Assembly (NCBI RefSeq): GCF_032854445.1
Contig: NC_088299.1
Location: 17,291,608 to 17,355,607, forward strand
DNA from: Liolophura sinensis
Lineage: Eukaryota > Mollusca > Polyplacophora > Chitonida > Chitonidae
Length of the DNA stretch: 64,000 nucleotides
Direction: 5' to 3'
The notes beneath the pieces were generated by a model, which was not told the DNA's origin, did no database searches, and saw nothing but the letters and a program-made list of their open reading frames with translations. Every line of letters starts with the position of its first letter. The first letter of the stretch is position 1. Below, one piece after another: positions 12,475 through 23,575 of the stretch. The position numbers were made by a program, and so were the translations under genes.

Positions 12475-13935
12475 ATTTCCTATAACTCCCCATTGTCATC
12501 AGGGGTTCTCGTCCATAACGTTGTCTTCTCCTGTAACCTCCCCTGTCATCAGACGTTGTCGATCAGTACGTTTTCGCGTCTCATATCTCCCTGTCTCCCG
12601 AGGTCTTGACCATAACGTTGTCATTTCCCATATCTCGTTTGTTATCCGATGACCTTGACCATAACGTTGTCACTCCCAATACCTCTCCTGTCATCCGATG
12701 TTCTCGATCATAACGTTGACACCTCCTATAACTGTTATCCGATGCCTTGACCATAACGTTGTCCGTTCTCATATCTCTCATGTCACTCCATGTCCTTGAT
12801 CATAACGTTGTCGATTCCCACATCCCCACTGTTACCCGCTGTCCTTGAACATAACGTTATTACTTTCCATTCACCCCTCACCCGATATCCTTCACCATAA
12901 CGTTTTTACTCCCCATATCTCCCCTTGTCATCCGATGTTCTCGGGACTAACGTTGTCACTTCTCACATATCTGTCATCAGAGGTTCTCGACCGTAACGTT
13001 CTCACTTCTCTTATCTCCCTGCCTTCCGAAGATCTTGACCATAACATTGTCGTTTCCCATATCTCATAACGTTGTCACTTTCCATGACTCCTCCTGTTAT
13101 AAGACGTTCTCGATCCCATATCTCCCATATCTCCTGACCATGACATTGTCACTTGCCATATCTCCTTTGTCATTCGATGTTCTCGACCATAACGTTGTCA
13201 TTTCCTATATCTCCCCTTGCTATCAGAGGTTGTCGACCATAACGTTGTCATTTCCATATCTCCTCTTGGCATCAGAGGTTTTCCACAATAACTTTGTCAC
13301 TTCCCATATCTCCTCTTGTCATCAGAGGTTCTCCTCCATAACGTTGTCAGCTCCCATATCTCCCCTTGTCATTAGAGGTTCTCGACCATAACGTTGTCAT
13401 TTCCATTTCTCCTCTTGTCATCAGATATTCTTGACCATAGCGTTGTCATTTCCTATATCACCCTTGTCAACTGAGGTCCTTGGTCATAACCTTGTCACTT
13501 CCCATTTCTCCGAAGATCTCGACCATAAATTTGTTAACAACATATCTCCTTTGTTTTCCGATGTTCTGGACCGTAACCTTTTCACTTCCCGTATCTCCTT
13601 TGTCACCCGATGTCCCTGGCCATAACGTTGTTAGTTCCCATATCCTCATGTCACCCGATGCACCTTAACCATATCATTGTCACTTCCCATATCTCCTCTT
13701 GTCATCAGATATTCTCGACCATAATGCTGTCACTTCCCACATCAGCCTTGCCATCCGATGTTCTTGACCATAACACTGTCACTTTCCACATCTCCCTTGT
13801 CATCCGATGTTCTCGACCGTAACGTTGTCACTCCCCATATCCCCCTTGTCATCACACTTTCTCGACCATAACGTTGTCACTTCTCATATCCCCCTTGTCA
13901 TCAGAGGTTCTCGACCATAACGTTCTCATATCTCC
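12475..13935. repeat. 50-bp degenerate minisatellite (about 29 copies)
   Basis: The unit is about 50 bp: 'ttctcgaccataacgttgtc', then 'acttcccatatctcc', then 'ccttgtcatcaga'. Copies differ by many substitutions and small indels, so this array is older than the 52-bp and 91-bp arrays. Reading frames of 60-118 codons in it come from the repeat. Confidence 0.93.
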
Positions 13936-13964
13936 ATATAGGCTGTGTTACTGCGAGGCGTTTT

Positions 13965-13982
13965 TTTTTTGGGGGGGGGGGG
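13965..13982. repeat. Poly-T/poly-G tract
   Basis: A T10 run is directly followed by a run of about 12 G. This simple sequence is prone to length change and sequencing error. Confidence 0.8.
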
Positions 13983-14215
13983 CAGCATGTCGGTGCAGCT
14001 ATTGTAAAACATATTACTTTCCTGGCCTATTGTCCACCATGCCACTTGCTTTTGAGTAATAATGACGTCACCCAAGGCAATAAGATCTTGATGTTGAAAC
14101 CAGGCTTTTTATGGAGACTAGTATTTTTTTCTGATTTACTGCTCTTCAATCAGTCAGGAATTTTGTGTAGCAGAGGCGTCAACATTTCAGCACGAAGTTA
14201 CTGATATCCAATCTG

Positions 14216-14788
14216 TTTCCACTGGGGTTGAAATGTGCCTTGCCTGTGTTCCGGTTCATGTTCGAGAAATGAAGATGTTGGTCGGTTGGCTGAAGAGGCG
14301 TTGTTACTCCCTGATGTGTCTGATCCAACTAAACTGCAGATTGAAGACATTGCCAACTGCGCTCAAAACTACTTTGTTTTTTCATAGCAGGAGAGCTGGG
14401 ATGCAGTAAGTGAAGGTCGATTTTATTATGACTTGCAACCGTCTGTCTGTAATGATTTTATTCAACTAAAATTTAGTTAATATTTAATTCAACTGATATT
14501 CTCTTTTTCAGGATTCTTTCGGGAAAATGTTCATTACATGCACGTCTGCACAGATTAAATTCCCACGCTCGAGGACTGTATGACTATTTCCAAGTGGAAG
14601 AATCTTTGGACTACTTTTTACTTAGGTACTATACATCCAGGCAGCTTCGGTTTAAGCGGGTAGCCTCACTTGGGGTTAACCACCTCCCAATGCGCGGTTT
14701 GCTTGCTCCAAAGAAGAATAGGACCAGAATTCTCCAGGCCGTTTCAGAGTCCTCCGGAAGATTTTTTCCTGTAATTTTAGTTACATGA
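14216..14788 (+). pseudogene. 3' end of a decayed non-LTR retrotransposon (RNase H and C-terminal region)
   Basis: Translating with one frameshift gives two blocks typical of the end of LINE ORF2. At about 14242-14310 there is 'VHVRE' followed by 'EDVGRLAEEAL', which resembles the RNase H motif (HVG..GNE.AD.LA..A) of I-type LINEs. At about 14512-14788 there is 'LHARLHRLNSHARGL', a 'VEESLDYFLLRYY' segment and a final 'SSGRFF', which matches the C-terminal cysteine/histidine motif (C..C...ES..HFLL.C) and terminal G-R-F pattern. Expected cysteines are replaced by Tyr or Phe, there is an in-frame TAG at about 14386, and the frame is broken. The copy is therefore dead. The clade is inferred only from the presence of RNase H. 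Confidence 0.68.
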
Positions 14789-16378
14789 TAACCTGAAATA
14801 TACAGATTTCGTTGACGCCCTCACGGTTTTGGTGTAATCAGTCCCATGGAGCGACTGGCACACGACAATATCCCAAACACCAAGCCAACAGGCTTATGGA
14901 GTTTAACATATAAAATTAGACACTGCATTTTCCTCGCAATGATATAGACGTACAACATATGAATGTATAGAGCTTGTGATGTTATGTGTCACTAACGAAA
15001 TTCAATTCTGGTAACGAGTATGACTGATTTCACAACCAGCTGGATATAGGCGACTGGCTAGAAGAAATAGATCGTTGTATATATGTTGTCGATAATGAAA
15101 TATGTATCTCTGTTGCGCTTTGATTGCAAATTTTCATATATCGATATATCTCACAACTATGAATATACAGCCCCTAGAATTAGACACGATCATGAAGCAG
15201 AGTGCCACAGATTATAAATGTTTTGTCCATATTTACTTAAAAGTAGAATTGTGCTCATTATAAAACAAAAGGAACGAAATGAAAAGCTCCCTAATAACGG
15301 ACGTAACACACCTTCACACCAGGAATGTAAAAAATAATACGAATATGAGATGTTTTTGTGGCGTATAAGGCATTTTTAAGTGCGGTTTGTATTTTGGGCC
15401 GAATGTAACCAAAGTCAAGAGTAGAGCGTGACATACATGAAATAGCTTTACACTGTATGATTGATTTTCAGAAAAATATGTTTTTAGAAATGTAATTCTA
15501 TGCGTTATTTCAGTTCATGTGAAAAAGACGTCTGCGCTGACCAAAACTCTGTCCATCGATTGACGGCCCGTGGCTTACACTAAGGCTCAAATAAAGACCT
15601 TCAACGTTTCAAAATGTCTACGATCTATATCTGTAACAAGAAGATCATATTGTAACGTACGGTCGTCACAGACATGATTTGTTCCACATTTGACAGGTCA
15701 AAGCGTAAAGAGAAACTCTAGGTCTATCTTGGTGCATGGATCAAGTTAAAAGACATTCTAACAACGCATTTTGAACTCCTTGAGTAACTTTTTGTAATAA
15801 CTTATTCTTGTTAAGAAGACACTGAAAAATTTCATTTAAGAATTACGTTACCTAAATTGGCAGATGTCATGAATGCGGATAACGACAGTAACCATCTTTC
15901 CAGACGTTAACGCAATTTGTAATAAAACACAATTTGTATTAATTATTACAATTTGTTACTCTAATAGTGGCTTTTTGTTATAAATCCTTACAAATGGCAA
16001 TCCTAAGAGTCACAATATGTAGTCGTAATAAATTGGTACGTTTTTGATACCCGAGGTGGGGGGTTTGTTGTAAATACATGTAAAAAAGAAAAAAGACGAA
16101 AACTGCATTTTAAAACATATGTGTTACTTGTTGCAATATTGCAAGTTGCCCTTAAGAGGCTAACCCAGTTTGTAATATAAATACGATTTGTAATAATTTC
16201 ATCAAAATATTTTAAGTGTTGACACTGAATCAGGTAGATTGATCAGTGTTCGGATTTCAGCGTTTGCGTTGTGCCAATTTATCAACTATCACACAGACTT
16301 TGAGGCTCTGGTTTTATTCTCAAGGCCTCAGTCTTTCATATGCTGTTTTGGGATAGGGGGTTCATGGTATAGCCTGTG
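14789..16378. other. Spacer without recognised gene
   Basis: AT-rich sequence with no long frame. 'Aatttgtaataa'-type words recur near 15915-15960 and 16170-16200. I see nothing that I can name. Confidence 0.5.
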
Positions 16379-16541
16379 AATGTTCATCACATAGACAAAG
16401 GCCAGCATTATGGGGGGAGGAAGCCCAGAAGAATCCGAGGGAAACCCACGACCATTGGCAGGTTGCTAAAAGACCTTCCCACGTGCGGTCGGAGAGGAAG
16501 CCAGCATGAGCTGAACTTCAACTCACAGCGACAGCATTGTA
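16379..16541 (-). mobile_element. SINE-1 copy, partial
   Basis: On the plus strand it reads 'ggccagcattatgggg', 'gaaacccacgaccattggca', 'ggttgctaaaagacc' and 'agccagcatgagctgaactt', which is the reverse complement of the SINE-1 middle. The 3' tail and the tRNA-like head are missing. Confidence 0.8.
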
Positions 16542-16567
16542 AGGGAATGTGGGCAGGTGTGTGTGGG

Positions 16568-16596
16568 GGGTGGGGCGGGGGGGGGGGGGGGGGGTC
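16568..16596. repeat. Poly-G tract
   Basis: A run of about 20 G interrupted by one C lies just outside the SINE copy. A tract like this can form G-quadruplex DNA. Confidence 0.85.
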
Positions 16597-16640
16597 CTGG
16601 GTCATTGGCAGGCCAGTGAATTAAAATGTATTACACAAAT

Positions 16641-16900
16641 TTATTTATTTATTTAGTTATCTGATTGGTGTTTTACTCCGTATTCAAGAATATTCCACCT
16701 ATACGACGGCAGCCAGTATTATGTTGCGAGGACACCCAGCAGAACCCGGGGGAACCCACGACCATCCACAGGTTGGTGCCAAACCTTCCCACGTGCGAAG
16801 GTCGTGGGAGGGAGACAGCATGAACTGAACTTGAACTCACAGCGACCACAATGGCGAGGGGCTCCTAGGTCATTGCGACGCGCTGGCATGCTAACCCCAC
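16641..16900 (-). mobile_element. SINE-1 copy, nearly full length
   Basis: It starts with a (ttta)n tail complement, then 'gattggtgttttactccgta', 'ttcaagaatattcc' and 'acgacggcagccag', and ends near 'catgctaacccca', where the A-box region should be. It is diverged from the 43410 copy but keeps the same order of blocks. Confidence 0.85.
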
Positions 16901-17099
16901 GTGTGACGTGGCGTATACGCCAGTTTCCGATACAGGCAGAAAAGAAAATATAAAAAGCTATCATATAAAGCTGGAGACTTGCCTATAACAAACATGGCAT
17001 ATCAAACGTGGGAGAGGTTGTCAGTAACTCACCAATTGCTGGTGGTTTTTTTCAAGTATTCTGAACCCATTCCTCCACTCAGAAAACATTATTTACATA

Positions 17100-17190
17100 C
17101 ACCCGGTTTCCTCACACAATAGTGCTGGCCGCCGTCGTGTAAGTGAAATATTCTTGAGTACCGCGTAAAACACCAACCAGATAAATAAAT
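17100..17190 (+). mobile_element. SINE-1 3' fragment
   Basis: It holds 'gctggccgccgtcgtgtaag', 'tgaaatattcttgagtacc' and the tail 'aaacaccaaccagataaata'. Only the 3' third is present. Confidence 0.85.
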
Positions 17191-18823
17191 TTACATAAAG
17201 GTGAAAAAAACAATGAACAATTTCAGGTGTATTTCAGGTGTAGTTATTCGCAGCATTTCTCTTCAAGGGCCCCCACTTATACACATCTTTCTACATGTAT
17301 GTAGGTCACCATTTATGTAGCTGTACACGATCGTCAACTCCGATGTACATCCACGTGTTGATAACAAAAAGCACTAAGAGGAGGAAATAAATCCAGAGCT
17401 TTGTTTTAAGAATATGTAAATCTGTTTTTACTTCAGCTTTGTTTTAAGAATATGTAAATTTGTTTCTGCTTTAGCTTTGCTACGACGTGTAAATTTATTG
17501 TTCACGCTGCTGCTGAGAAACTAACCTGATGACACTTTCATCCGCAATAAAATCAACGTTCGAAAGCCCAAGCTCATGTGGTTAGCTTATTTTTTCAGAA
17601 GCTAACATTTTGTCAAGCCTGTTCCTGATAATTTTGTTTCGTGGTATGTGCATAGAAGTCCTACCAAACATGCCCGCGGATATAAGATTTGGGAAAGTTA
17701 CCCCAAAATAGATCAGGCAAATTACATCACAAGTCCTAGACAATAGTCGACCAGAAAAATACGATGTGTGAGGGATTTTAATGGGCGTTGGGTGAGTGGT
17801 CGTGTGACAAGTAGGGCTACCGTGGATTGATGGACACACTGCCTCGCTGCAAACGTATATTATGACATTTTGACCGTTCAGTTCTGACCGGCTACATGTG
17901 GTCATATATCGAAACCTGTTCTATAATGATAACCTTAAGTACTGGTACAACAAAGAGGTCATAAATAAAGACATAAATAAAAACTAGGAAATGAAATAAA
18001 CAAACAATACACAGACAATTAAGTTACATCTTTAGAGCAGGCCTACCTTAATTATGTATAAACCAATTAAATTACAACCCTCGTCCATTAGCCTAATCAA
18101 TGTTGTGCAACTACACTTACATTTTTTTTTACATGTATATCATTGGATATTACGCTGAAATCAAGAAAATCGGTTAAAATACCACTGAAGCTGGATTTGA
18201 ACCCTAGATCTCTTCGCCAGAGATTTGTTGTCCAGATTTGAGCTTTTAAAGTAACTCCGACAGCCTTAGTTTGCCAGGTAAACAAATAACCAATACAAAT
18301 ACTCCAATAGAATTGTAATTCTGCTCATAAAATCACAATGCTAGAACACTTCTCAACAGGAAATCTCTGGTTTTACTTAATGTCAAAATTGCTGTCATTG
18401 TTTGCAGATAAGTCCAAATGTTATCTTTACTAAGGCCGACAATACACTCGCTCTGATGCGGTCGATGTTGAGATTGGTACTTTTACCAGCCTATTTTCGG
18501 CACTAGAATTTGGGTTACATCAATGATATGTTATGCTGAAAAACGACAATAGTATGACAAAAAATTGACTGCGAATTCGTGGACACAGGAACATAAACGC
18601 TGCACAACAACATTTGTTTAATACGACGAGAATTGTCAATGTTACCTCTTTAAAGTATATATTAAAACTGTAAAGGAGATAACCATTATCGGTAAGTTCT
18701 CTCACGCTATTACAGTCATTTCTGTTATTATATAACATGTGTATATAGACACCTGTCAGGACGAATACCTCATTGCGCGAACGCAATTCATTACCGATCT
18801 ATGTTGTATAACAATAAATTAGA
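17191..18823. other. Spacer and 3' flank of the TLR gene
   Basis: No gene is recognised. A 38-bp sequence around 'agctttgttttaagaatatg' occurs twice at about 17397-17475. Minus-strand ATTAAA hexamers near 18617 and 18662 are possible poly(A) signals for the TLR ending at 18824. Confidence 0.45.
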
Positions 18824-20689
18824 TCATTTGATCACAGCTTTATTTTTGTTACTGTGTTTTCCGACCTTGGTGTCCTTCTTCACCCTCCCCGCCCCGCGGG
18901 ATAAAGTGTAGGTAATCTTATCCCAGAAGAGTTTGTCCCCGGCCGTTATATAGGTGAATGTTTCAAGACACTTTCTTAAATCGGGCTCCAGTTCCTCCTT
19001 GGGAAAGTCTTCCAGCAAAATGATCACCATGTGACGGCGCTTTTCTATCAAACTTTGATGCATAGCCGTTCGAAACTCATAAATGCACCACTCGCTTTTC
19101 GTGAAATTTCGTGATAACACGAGAACCGTGTGACGACTGGACTCCACAGATTTGACGACGTTGTCAGCAATGGCGGCCCCCACCTCAAAATCTCGATGGT
19201 GAACACAAAGTTTGAAGGCGGGGCCTTTCTCTTTGCTCTCCAAGCCTTTGACTAGTGTGTTTATGACCCAATGGTCGTCCATGCTGCTGTACGAAATGAA
19301 GGCATCGAACGTTTTCTTTTCTTCAACAATTTTACGGAACAAAATACCACAGCGTGTGTATAGTACAATCGTTAGTTCCTTACGATGCCGGAAGACTAGA
19401 AAAGTAATAACTGTAAAGAGTAGCACGAGAAAGCCTAGAGAGGAAACGACCACAATGAATGTTACAGGTAAAGGTTCTTCGCAGAATATATCCTCTTCTG
19501 TCAGCTGTCCGAACGGCACACCGACCAAACGTTCCGGGGAGGCACAGGTCATGTTCCTGATGTACTCATAATTCCCCAGCCCCACCGCAGCCAGCCGTGA
19601 ATTGTCCCGCAGGAACCTGAACAGATGCTCGTTGGTAAAACAGTCACAGGACAGGGGGTTGTTCCTCAAATTGATCGCGACTGTTTTCAGATATCCAAGG
19701 ATTTCAGTGTTATCACGGGTCAGTTGAGAGATGTTATTATATCTCAGATCTATTTGACCTATACCATTAGTAGCCTCTCCAAAATCCACAAAATCAAAAC
19801 TTGAGATATTGTTCCATTTCAAGTCCAGGTAGCGCAGCCTGGGGTATTGATAACGCCAGAGCTTCACCTCGGATGGAACGGCTTCGTATTCCCTGAGGGA
19901 GAGATTGTAAAGCAGAAGCTGAGGAAATTTGGCTTTAGCATGCAGTGTGAAAAAGTGCAGATGAAGTTGGTTTACTTTGTTGTTGTTACTTTCATCCATA
20001 TATTGCAGATATTTATAATCACACTGATGAGGAATATCTTGCATTTGCCTGATCCAGTCTTTCCTTATTTCTGTTTCATTATGTATATATGCAGGATTGT
20101 CTTTGATAGTGTGTGTGGTGAAATTTTTCAGAACAAATTTTTCCAGAGATTCTGATGAACAATAAACGTCCTTAGATAATTTCAAAACATAAGAAGACCT
20201 TTCATTCAGGTGCGAAAGTGTTAAATAACTGACCACATTTTCCAAGATTAGAATTCGAAGGGGGTTTGACGTATCGTTGGTATCCGAGAGATACTCAGAA
20301 TAAAAATCCGTGATTCTGCAGTTCAGAATTTCTAAAGATACCAGATGAGGTGCCTTAAACGGCCATGGGAAGCTAATAGAACTGTTCATTTGGTTCACAC
20401 AGAGAATGTCCAGGGCGATGGGCCGTCCTTCCGTGCCATTGCCCCAAGCTCGGAAATCAGACAGCGAGAGGGAGCCTTGTGTAAGCCGGCACGAAATGTG
20501 GACGAGCGGCTGAGACCAGTTAAAAGATGGCAGCTCCGGATTCCAATCAAGAAAAGAAATATTCGTCCTGCAGTGTTTTTCCCAGTGGAGAGGGAGTTCA
20601 CCAGGGTACATTGGTTCGCTAGCTGACCCAAGAACCACTATAAAGAAGGAAACTGCTCCAAGATCTGCTGCACTCATCATTGCTATCAT
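18824..20689 (-). CDS. Toll-like receptor (single cysteine-cluster type) with TIR domain
   Basis: Single-exon protein of 621 aa. The first ATG follows an in-frame TAG directly. A signal peptide covers about 1-24 (hydrophobic AVSFFIVVLGSA). The ectodomain (25-408) has leucine-rich repeats visible near 282-298 (LRYLDLKWNNISSF) and 310-323 (GQIDLRYNNISQL), many sequons, and one C-terminal cysteine cap (344-406). A membrane helix spans about 410-433. The TIR domain runs from about 460 to 600: box 1 is FDAFISYS (461-468), box 2 lies at 492-504 and has RDFEVG where many TLRs have RD..PG, and box 3 is FW (588-589). A short lysine-rich tail ends the protein. Toll receptors bind microbial or cytokine ligands and recruit TIR adaptors such as MyD88. 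One cysteine cap next to the membrane and a short ectodomain fit the single-cysteine-cluster class that is expanded in lophotrochozoans. The missing box-2 proline could weaken or redirect adaptor binding. Confidence 0.95.
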   Translation of the reverse strand: MIAMMSAADLGAVSFFIVVLGSASEPMYPGELPLHWEKHCRTNISFLDWNPELPSFNWSQPLVHISCRLTQGSLSLSDFRAWGNGTEGRPIALDILCVNQMNSSISFPWPFKAPHLVSLEILNCRITDFYSEYLSDTNDTSNPLRILILENVVSYLTLSHLNERSSYVLKLSKDVYCSSESLEKFVLKNFTTHTIKDNPAYIHNETEIRKDWIRQMQDIPHQCDYKYLQYMDESNNNKVNQLHLHFFTLHAKAKFPQLLLYNLSLREYEAVPSEVKLWRYQYPRLRYLDLKWNNISSFDFVDFGEATNGIGQIDLRYNNISQLTRDNTEILGYLKTVAINLRNNPLSCDCFTNEHLFRFLRDNSRLAAVGLGNYEYIRNMTCASPERLVGVPFGQLTEEDIFCEEPLPVTFIVVVSSLGFLVLLFTVITFLVFRHRKELTIVLYTRCGILFRKIVEEKKTFDAFISYSSMDDHWVINTLVKGLESKEKGPAFKLCVHHRDFEVGAAIADNVVKSVESSRHTVLVLSRNFTKSEWCIYEFRTAMHQSLIEKRRHMVIILLEDFPKEELEPDLRKCLETFTYITAGDKLFWDKITYTLSRGAGRVKKDTKVGKHSNKNKAVIK

Positions 20690-22389
20690 CTATTCTTGCT
20701 GCGACAGAATCTTCATGAAAACCTCATGTCTCAGTGGTATACTCATGGTGTCCGCACAATCACAGGTACCGCTGTTGTTGTTGGAAGCGCATAACCTGTG
20801 ATCTGAAGTCAGACGATTGTTACGTAGGTACATCTAACACACAGTGTGTGCCACTCATTGTCATCACCTGGTTATCCAGCAGGCCTATAACCCGGAAGCT
20901 GTTAGAGCCTTTTTCCTAACTTCATTATAAAATTCCAAATTCACTCACCGGCAAAGTTCACTGTCAGGGTTTGTGGGCATGCATGAAACGCATGATAAGC
21001 CCTAAAAATGTTGCAATAGAGACTGTGATGTAGGTTTAACTGTTCAAAACCAATGCTTAAGTTGTCAGGTCGCCACATCCTTCTGGTGAAGGGTTGCTGA
21101 CAAAACCTGGCACATGATGGAACAAAAATGACCTGTGATGAGTTGTCTGAGAAGCTTTAAAAATACAAGTAACTGACGGATGAAGTTGTGTAGCCTAAAG
21201 CTACACTGAGTGTCGCTTGTGGTTAGCACAGCTAGGGAACCACATACATGAAGCGTACATGACAGAAACAAAGGCCTAAACATCCAAGCCGACACGCTCT
21301 GATTAATGACACCGAATATCCTGTACTGTGTGGCTATGTTGTTACACAACATTTCAGATAATTGTTTTTTCATTACTGCTACTTCTTCCTTTTTAGCGCC
21401 CCACCAACTGACTCCATCTGACATCCTCTACTATTCACTCTCTGAGCTCCTCTGAAGTCCCCACGCCCATACTGTTACCATATATGATTTCATCCCCATG
21501 CTTTCCTCATCCAATCTTGCCCATAAACGCTGCCCCACGCGGTCTCCTCAGCAACTAAATCCGCACGTCCTCCTTCATTATCTGCAAATCCTCCTGAACA
21601 ATCCCATCCACACTTCTTCCTCAGCAACCTTTTCCCCACATCCTCCTTCATTATCTGCAAATCCTCCTGAACAATCCCATCCGCCCTCCTTCCTCAGCAA
21701 CTCTATCCGTGCATCTCCCTGCATCATCCACACGTTCTCCTCAACATCCTCATCGGCACATCCTCCAAAACAACCCCTACCGTGCCTCTTCCTCTACAAT
21801 CCCATTCGCACAAATAATAAATATTGCGTCACAAAACAATCCAATGAATATTCTATACTGACGATCATTTTTTAAAAACGTTTTCTATCAGACTGCAATA
21901 AACTGATGGAGGAAGTGACAAATAGATACTTAGTTATCTGAGGATACCAGCATTGTTCAGTGTTAATGTTTATATTTTGCACAGGCATACAATAACTCAC
22001 GTAGCTATTTTATGAATGTTTTACTAAGCAAGGTGAAGATAACACCCGACAATCGGTATTAGCATACATTGTTCAAGCAGAAGCCTCTAAAGAAATATCC
22101 ATATAATGTTTTGTAGGAAGAAGTAAATATATTTGGTCTCAACCTTAATTGATCGGAGTTATATGTCGTACATGTTTGTTTTAATAGACTGCCTCTTCTT
22201 TTTTCTACAGCCCGCCAAATTCTTCGTACATTCAGACACAAATCTGAAATACACATGTAGCATTGTGATCGTGGCAAGGGAAAATATGTCCTTTTTGCAC
22301 CTGAAAGCTTGCATTTCATCGCCAAATTAAAACTGCCGATATTTCCTTTTATATTGAGATTTGTTTTCCTCTGCTATAAACACGTGTAT
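20690..22389. other. 5' flank of the TLR and spacer
   Basis: No coding exon is recognised. A TATA-like word on the minus strand (TTTATAATG) lies near 20926-20935, about 240 bp before the TLR start, and is only a weak promoter candidate. From 21490 to 21790 the plus strand is C-rich with two copies of a unit of about 73 bp around 'ccttcattatctgcaaatcc'. Confidence 0.4.
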
Positions 22390-22545
22390 GACTCCCGGGC
22401 CATGATACACGAGCTACACCATGGACCTGACTCCCAGGCCGTGATACACAAGTTATACAATGGACCTGACCTCCAGGCCGTGATACACAAGTTATACAAT
22501 GGACCTGACTCCCGGGCCATGATACACGAGCTATACCATGGGCCT
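22390..22545. repeat. 39-bp tandem repeat, 4 copies
   Basis: The unit is 39 bp, for example 'gactcccgggccatgataca' followed by 'cgagctacaccatggacct'. Outer copies have 'cgagct' and inner copies 'caagtt', so the middle pair arose by a later duplication. The length is a multiple of three, so a 102-codon frame stays open through it. I do not consider that frame a gene. Confidence 0.92.
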
Positions 22546-22719
22546 AAAGATGAACGTAAATTGTGGGAAACAGAGAAGAAAGACGGACTGCGATCGAAAA
22601 TATTCACACATAACTAAAAAAAAAGTCATGTTCGGTTCAATCCTGCTCAAAGATTGCCTTTTTTTTACTTATCAAGAAGTTAAAACATTCACTCGCCAGG
22701 CAACTCCTAAAAACACGTT

Positions 22720-22931
22720 AGCGTGACGTTTAGAGGTCCTGGGTGGTGCAATATGGATCATTCAGCGGTACGTTTAGAGGTCCTGGGTAGTGCAATATGG
22801 ACCATTCAGCGTGACGTTTAGAGGTCGTGGGTGGTGCAATATGGACCATTCAGCGTGACGTTTAGAGGTCGTGGGTAGTGCAATATGGACCATTCAGCGT
22901 GACGTTTAGAGGTCCTGGGTAGTGCAATATG
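22720..22931. repeat. 43-44-bp tandem repeat, 5 copies
   Basis: The unit is 'gcgtgacgtttagaggtcct' followed by 'gggtagtgcaatatggacca' and 'ttca'. Copies differ by one to three bases. Confidence 0.92.
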
Positions 22932-23139
22932 TAAGCAATCTTTATTAATGTATCTAGTCTTCACAATACGTTTCGTCCAAGTGAAACTAACATTGTTGTA
23001 ATCCTTTGTTTGTTGACATCGCTTCTTTTGCCCGAATGTAGGATGCTTTTTCATAACAAAAAATTAGTCACAGTTTCGTAATGTTTCCTCGGATCGGTTT
23101 GAATATGAAGTGTAGTGGATGAAGAGTGGGCAAGTTTGA

Positions 23140-23575
23140 ATGCTTCGTCATGTGTAAGTGTAGAGGTCAGTTTCAATGCTTTGTCGGGTAAGTGTAAAGA
23201 ACAGTTTGAATACTTTGTCAGGTAAATGTAGAGGTCAGTTTGAATGCTTTGTCAGGTAAGTGTAGGGGTCGGTTTAATTTCCTTTTCAGGTAAATGTAGA
23301 GGTCAGTTTGAATGGTTTGTCGGGTAAGCGTAGAGGTCAGTTTTGAATGGTGTGGCAGGTAAGTGTACAGGTTAGTTGGAATGCTTTGTCAGGTAAGTGT
23401 AGTCAGTTTGAATGCTCTGGCGAATAAGTCTAGAGGTCAGTTTGAATGCTATGTTAATTAAGTCTAGAGGTCACTTTGAATGCTTTGTCAGATTTAGCCT
23501 AGAGATCAGTTTCAGTAGTACGTCAGTTAATCCCCAACAGGCCAGTTTGAATGCTTTGTCAGATATAGTGTACCA
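23140..23575. repeat. 36-bp degenerate tandem repeat (about 12 copies)
   Basis: The unit is about 36 bp: 'gtaagtgtagaggtcagttt' followed by 'gaatgctttgtcag'. It shares the word 'tagaggtc' with the array just upstream (22720-22931). Copies decay toward the right end. Confidence 0.88.

Noticed and set aside
18180-18262. tRNA-like sequence on the minus strand with a perfect B box (ggttcaaatcc)
   Set aside because: The A box and a foldable acceptor stem are missing. At most it is an old tRNA or SINE relic.
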